From assembly GCA_035628505.1 (NCBI GenBank), contig DASPJR010000019.1, forward strand, positions 1-60,074: a stretch of 60,074 nt of DNA. The letters are read 5' to 3'. The DNA is from DASPJR01 sp035628505 (GTDB lineage: Bacteria; Planctomycetota; SZUA-567; H5-PLA8). The translations under genes were made by a program, and so were the position numbers. Shown here in pieces: positions 58,450 to 60,074 of the stretch. Positions within the stretch are counted from its first letter, which is position 1, and each line of letters opens with the position of its first letter. The notes below the pieces were generated by a model. It was not told the origin of the DNA and searched no databases. It saw only the letters and a list, made by a program, of their open reading frames with translations.

Positions 58450-58586
58450 CCCCTCTCCCTCCGGGACAGGGCCGACGTGAGCGAAGCGAACGCGGGGTGA
58501 GGGAAAGGCTCTGATTGCAGCCAACGCTTTTTCCCTCACCCGGCACTCGCTGCGCTCGTGTCCGCCCTCTCCCGGAGCGAGAGGGG
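58450..58586. repeat. BIME-like paired repeat element (sua5-desulfurase)
   Basis: The left arm is the inverted A variant (GCCGACGTGAGCGAAGCGAA) and the right arm the B variant (CGGCACTCGCTGCGCTCGTG). Read on the other strand it has the same order as 50118-50277, so the two are inverted copies of one bipartite unit. The spacer is about 24 nt. Confidence 0.85.
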
Positions 58587-58676
58587 AACCGCACTTGAAT
58601 CGCAGCGCTCACCGCCGAAAATTCACTCTCTGTTGACACAAGACTCCAGACTCCCTACTCAGGACTGCCGTAAACG

Positions 58677-59834
58677 ATGATCTACTTCGACAACGCCGCA
58701 ACCAGTTACCCTAAGCCGCCCGAAGTCTACGAGGCGATGCTGAAGTTCATGCAGGAGCTCGGCGGCAATCCCGGCCGCAGCGGGCACCGCATGGCCACCG
58801 GCGCCGAAGCGATGATCAACGAATGCCGCAATGCGCTGAGCAAATTCTTCGGCGGCAAGGATCCCAACCGCTGCATTTTCACGCTCAACTGCAGCGACGC
58901 GCTGAACATGGCGATCAAGGGAACCGTCAAATCCGGCGACCACGTGATCACCACGGCGCTCGAACACAATTCAATCAGCCGCCCGCTGCAGCAGATGGCC
59001 GATGACGGCGTCATCACGCTCACCCGCGTGGTTCCCTCCAGGCCCGGCGAATGGCAGGTCGAAGAAATTCTTGCTGCCGTCACACCAAAAACAATACTCG
59101 TAGCACTCACACACTGCTCCAACGTGTGCGGAGTTGTCAATCCCGTGGCCGAGCTCGGCAAAGCTCTGCGCGCGAAGAGCGACACGATCGTGTACCTCGT
59201 CGATGCCGCGCAGTCCGCGGGCGTCGTGCCGCTGGATCTGGAAGCAGCGCACATCGACCTGCTGGCATTCCCCGGACACAAGGCACTCTTCGCTCCGACC
59301 GGCACCGGCGCGCTGCTGATCGGTTCGCGCCTGAAGGACAATGCCCTGCGGTTCTGGCGCGAAGGCGGCACCGGCGGCGACAGCACCAGTCCGCATCAGC
59401 CAGATGAGCTTCCGCACCGGCTGGAAGGCGGCACGCCCAACACAATGGGTATCGCCGGAATGCTGGCCGGCATCCGCTTCATCAACAAAGAAGGCGGCGC
59501 GCAAAAAGTGCTAGAACACGAGCGCACGATCGTGAAAAGACTCATCGACTCGCTGAGTGCCGACAGCCGCTTCACCATTTACGGCACGAAAGACATTTCA
59601 CGCAAAGTCGGCGCGCTCTCAATCACGATCAAGGATCGCGACAACGCTGAAACGGCCAGCATCCTCGATCAGGCCTTCGGCATCGCCGTGCGCCCCGGCT
59701 TGCACTGCGCCCCGTACACGCACAAGCATCTGGGCACATTCCCCACCGGCACGCTGCGCCTGGCGCCCGGCTATTTCAGCACGCTCGACGAAGCGGACCA
59801 GGTGGTGAAGGCGCTGCAGGAAATCGCGAGCTGA
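58677..59834 (+). CDS. Cysteine desulfurase family class V aminotransferase
   Basis: 385 residues. YFDNAATSYPKPPEVYEAML starts the family pattern; PGRSGHRMATGAEAMINECR resembles the SufS/Csd group; ALEHNSISRPLQQ and LVDAAQSAGVVPLDLEAAHI surround PLP; the PLP lysine is Lys202 in FPGHKALFAPTGTGALLIGS; the substrate cysteine is Cys344 in VRPGLHCAPYTHKHLGTFPT. The start MIYFDNAAT is typical of the EF2568-like subgroup. The enzyme removes sulfur (or selenium) from cysteine as a persulfide for Fe-S clusters, thiolation or selenium metabolism. No isc or suf partner is next to it. The ferredoxin upstream would need such clusters, but the link is only by proximity. It is preceded by a paired repeat. 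Confidence 0.9.
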   Translation: MIYFDNAATSYPKPPEVYEAMLKFMQELGGNPGRSGHRMATGAEAMINECRNALSKFFGGKDPNRCIFTLNCSDALNMAIKGTVKSGDHVITTALEHNSISRPLQQMADDGVITLTRVVPSRPGEWQVEEILAAVTPKTILVALTHCSNVCGVVNPVAELGKALRAKSDTIVYLVDAAQSAGVVPLDLEAAHIDLLAFPGHKALFAPTGTGALLIGSRLKDNALRFWREGGTGGDSTSPHQPDELPHRLEGGTPNTMGIAGMLAGIRFINKEGGAQKVLEHERTIVKRLIDSLSADSRFTIYGTKDISRKVGALSITIKDRDNAETASILDQAFGIAVRPGLHCAPYTHKHLGTFPTGTLRLAPGYFSTLDEADQVVKALQEIAS

Positions 59835-59840
59835 ATTTTT

Positions 59841-59911
59841 CACCACAGAGATCACAGAGGACACAGAGGAACGTTTTTAAAACTCTGTGTTCCCGGTGTC
59901 CTCTGTGGTGG
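59841..59911. repeat. CACAGAGG-type inverted repeat
   Basis: CACCACAGAGATCACAGAGG (from 59841) and CCGGTGTCCTCTGTGGTGG (to 59911) are inverted arms of about 30 nt around TTTTTAAAA. The unit ACAGAGG is repeated inside each arm. The 3' arm supplies GGTGG, the only purine-rich sequence in front of the following start codon. Confidence 0.8.
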
Positions 59912-59919
59912 ATTTATCT

Positions 59920-60074
59920 ATGAAACGTATTCCTCACAAACTTCTCCTGATCGGACTGTCGCTCGCGCTGCTGGCGGCGTTCGGCGTTGGCGTTTCGGGA
60001 AGGTTTCAACTCTTCGATCAGAAAGGCATTCTCTCCGGGCCGTTCAGCGCGCTGCTACTGCTCAGCGCCAGCAT
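59920..60074 (+). CDS. Membrane or exported protein, 5' part only
   Basis: The frame from ATG 59920 is open to the right edge (51 codons). It begins MKRIPHKLLLIGLSLALLAA followed by FGVGVSGRFQLFDQKGILSG, then another hydrophobic stretch (PFSALLLLSAS). This is a signal anchor or first membrane helix with a basic start. No family can be named from this fragment. Confidence 0.55.
   Translation, partial: MKRIPHKLLLIGLSLALLAAFGVGVSGRFQLFDQKGILSGPFSALLLLSAS

Noticed and set aside
58450..58586. Paired repeats considered as CRISPR
   Set aside because: The repeat units are palindromic arms of differing type, the spacer lengths vary, there are only single pairs at each place and no cas genes.

Overview
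The window looks like a chromosomal piece of a GC-rich Gram-negative bacterium of the PVC type (Planctomycetota, Verrucomicrobiota or a neighbouring phylum). Pointers are a paired DUF1549/DUF1553 cytochrome-type protein and DUF1501 protein, two secreted sulfatases, a giant protein built from autotransporter-associated beta-strand repeats, a PknB-like kinase with a huge repeat tail, and many secreted LamG-like or PA14-like proteins. The phylum is an inference; no rRNA or other marker is present. I saw no tRNA, rRNA, CRISPR array, transposase or phage gene.

Layout. 1-13.3 kb: one minus-strand open frame of at least 4432 codons, running off the left edge. 13.4-15.0: phosphate-selective-type porin (-). 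15.3-21.0: Ser/Thr kinase plus cation/proton antiporter (+). 21.2-28.1: minus-strand group IclR regulator > DUF1549/1553 > DUF1501 > YidR-like beta-propeller. 28.3-34.4: heparinase II/III-like protein (+) facing a methyltransferase and UDP-GlcNAc 2-epimerase (-), then ABC-F ATPase Uup (-). 34.6-39.2: hydroxyacid dehydrogenase, SDR, two sulfatases (+). 39.2-44.8: membrane protein, secreted metalloprotease, ABC exporter (-). 45.0-45.5: MscL. 45.7-51.8: XRE-cupin regulator divergent from an amino-acid catabolic run tdh-kbl-sdaA-hutH. 51.8-56.2: membrane protein, large LamG-like secreted protein, SGNH hydrolase (-). 56.3-59.8: four-cluster ferredoxin, a Phd/PemK-like toxin-antitoxin pair, Sua5, cysteine desulfurase (+), then a gene cut by the right edge. 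No gap without a gene exceeds about 300 bases.

Functional threads. The sulfatases, DUF1501/DUF1549/1553 group, SGNH hydrolase and LamG-like protein suit an organism that processes sulfated or complex polysaccharides outside the cytoplasm. Tdh and Kbl convert threonine to glycine and acetyl-CoA, SdaA converts serine to pyruvate and HutH starts histidine breakdown; three near-identical 14-15 bp sites lie between tdh and the XRE-cupin gene.

The least ordinary aspect is the dispersed repeats. Several unrelated families (GGGAGAGGG-type REP/BIME-like elements, CTTGGCG-type, CCCGGAC-type, GTTTCTGG-type and CACAGAGG-type) sit between genes, mostly as inverted pairs, and in three places have become protein code: a signal peptide (27220-27257), an internal insert in the YidR-like protein (22262-22306) and the C-terminus of a methyltransferase (30489-30530). 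Other points worth a look are a terminator-shaped hairpin at the predicted transcription start of the ABC-F gene uup, an 88-base tdh/kbl overlap, and an alternating two-type helical repeat in the kinase tail.
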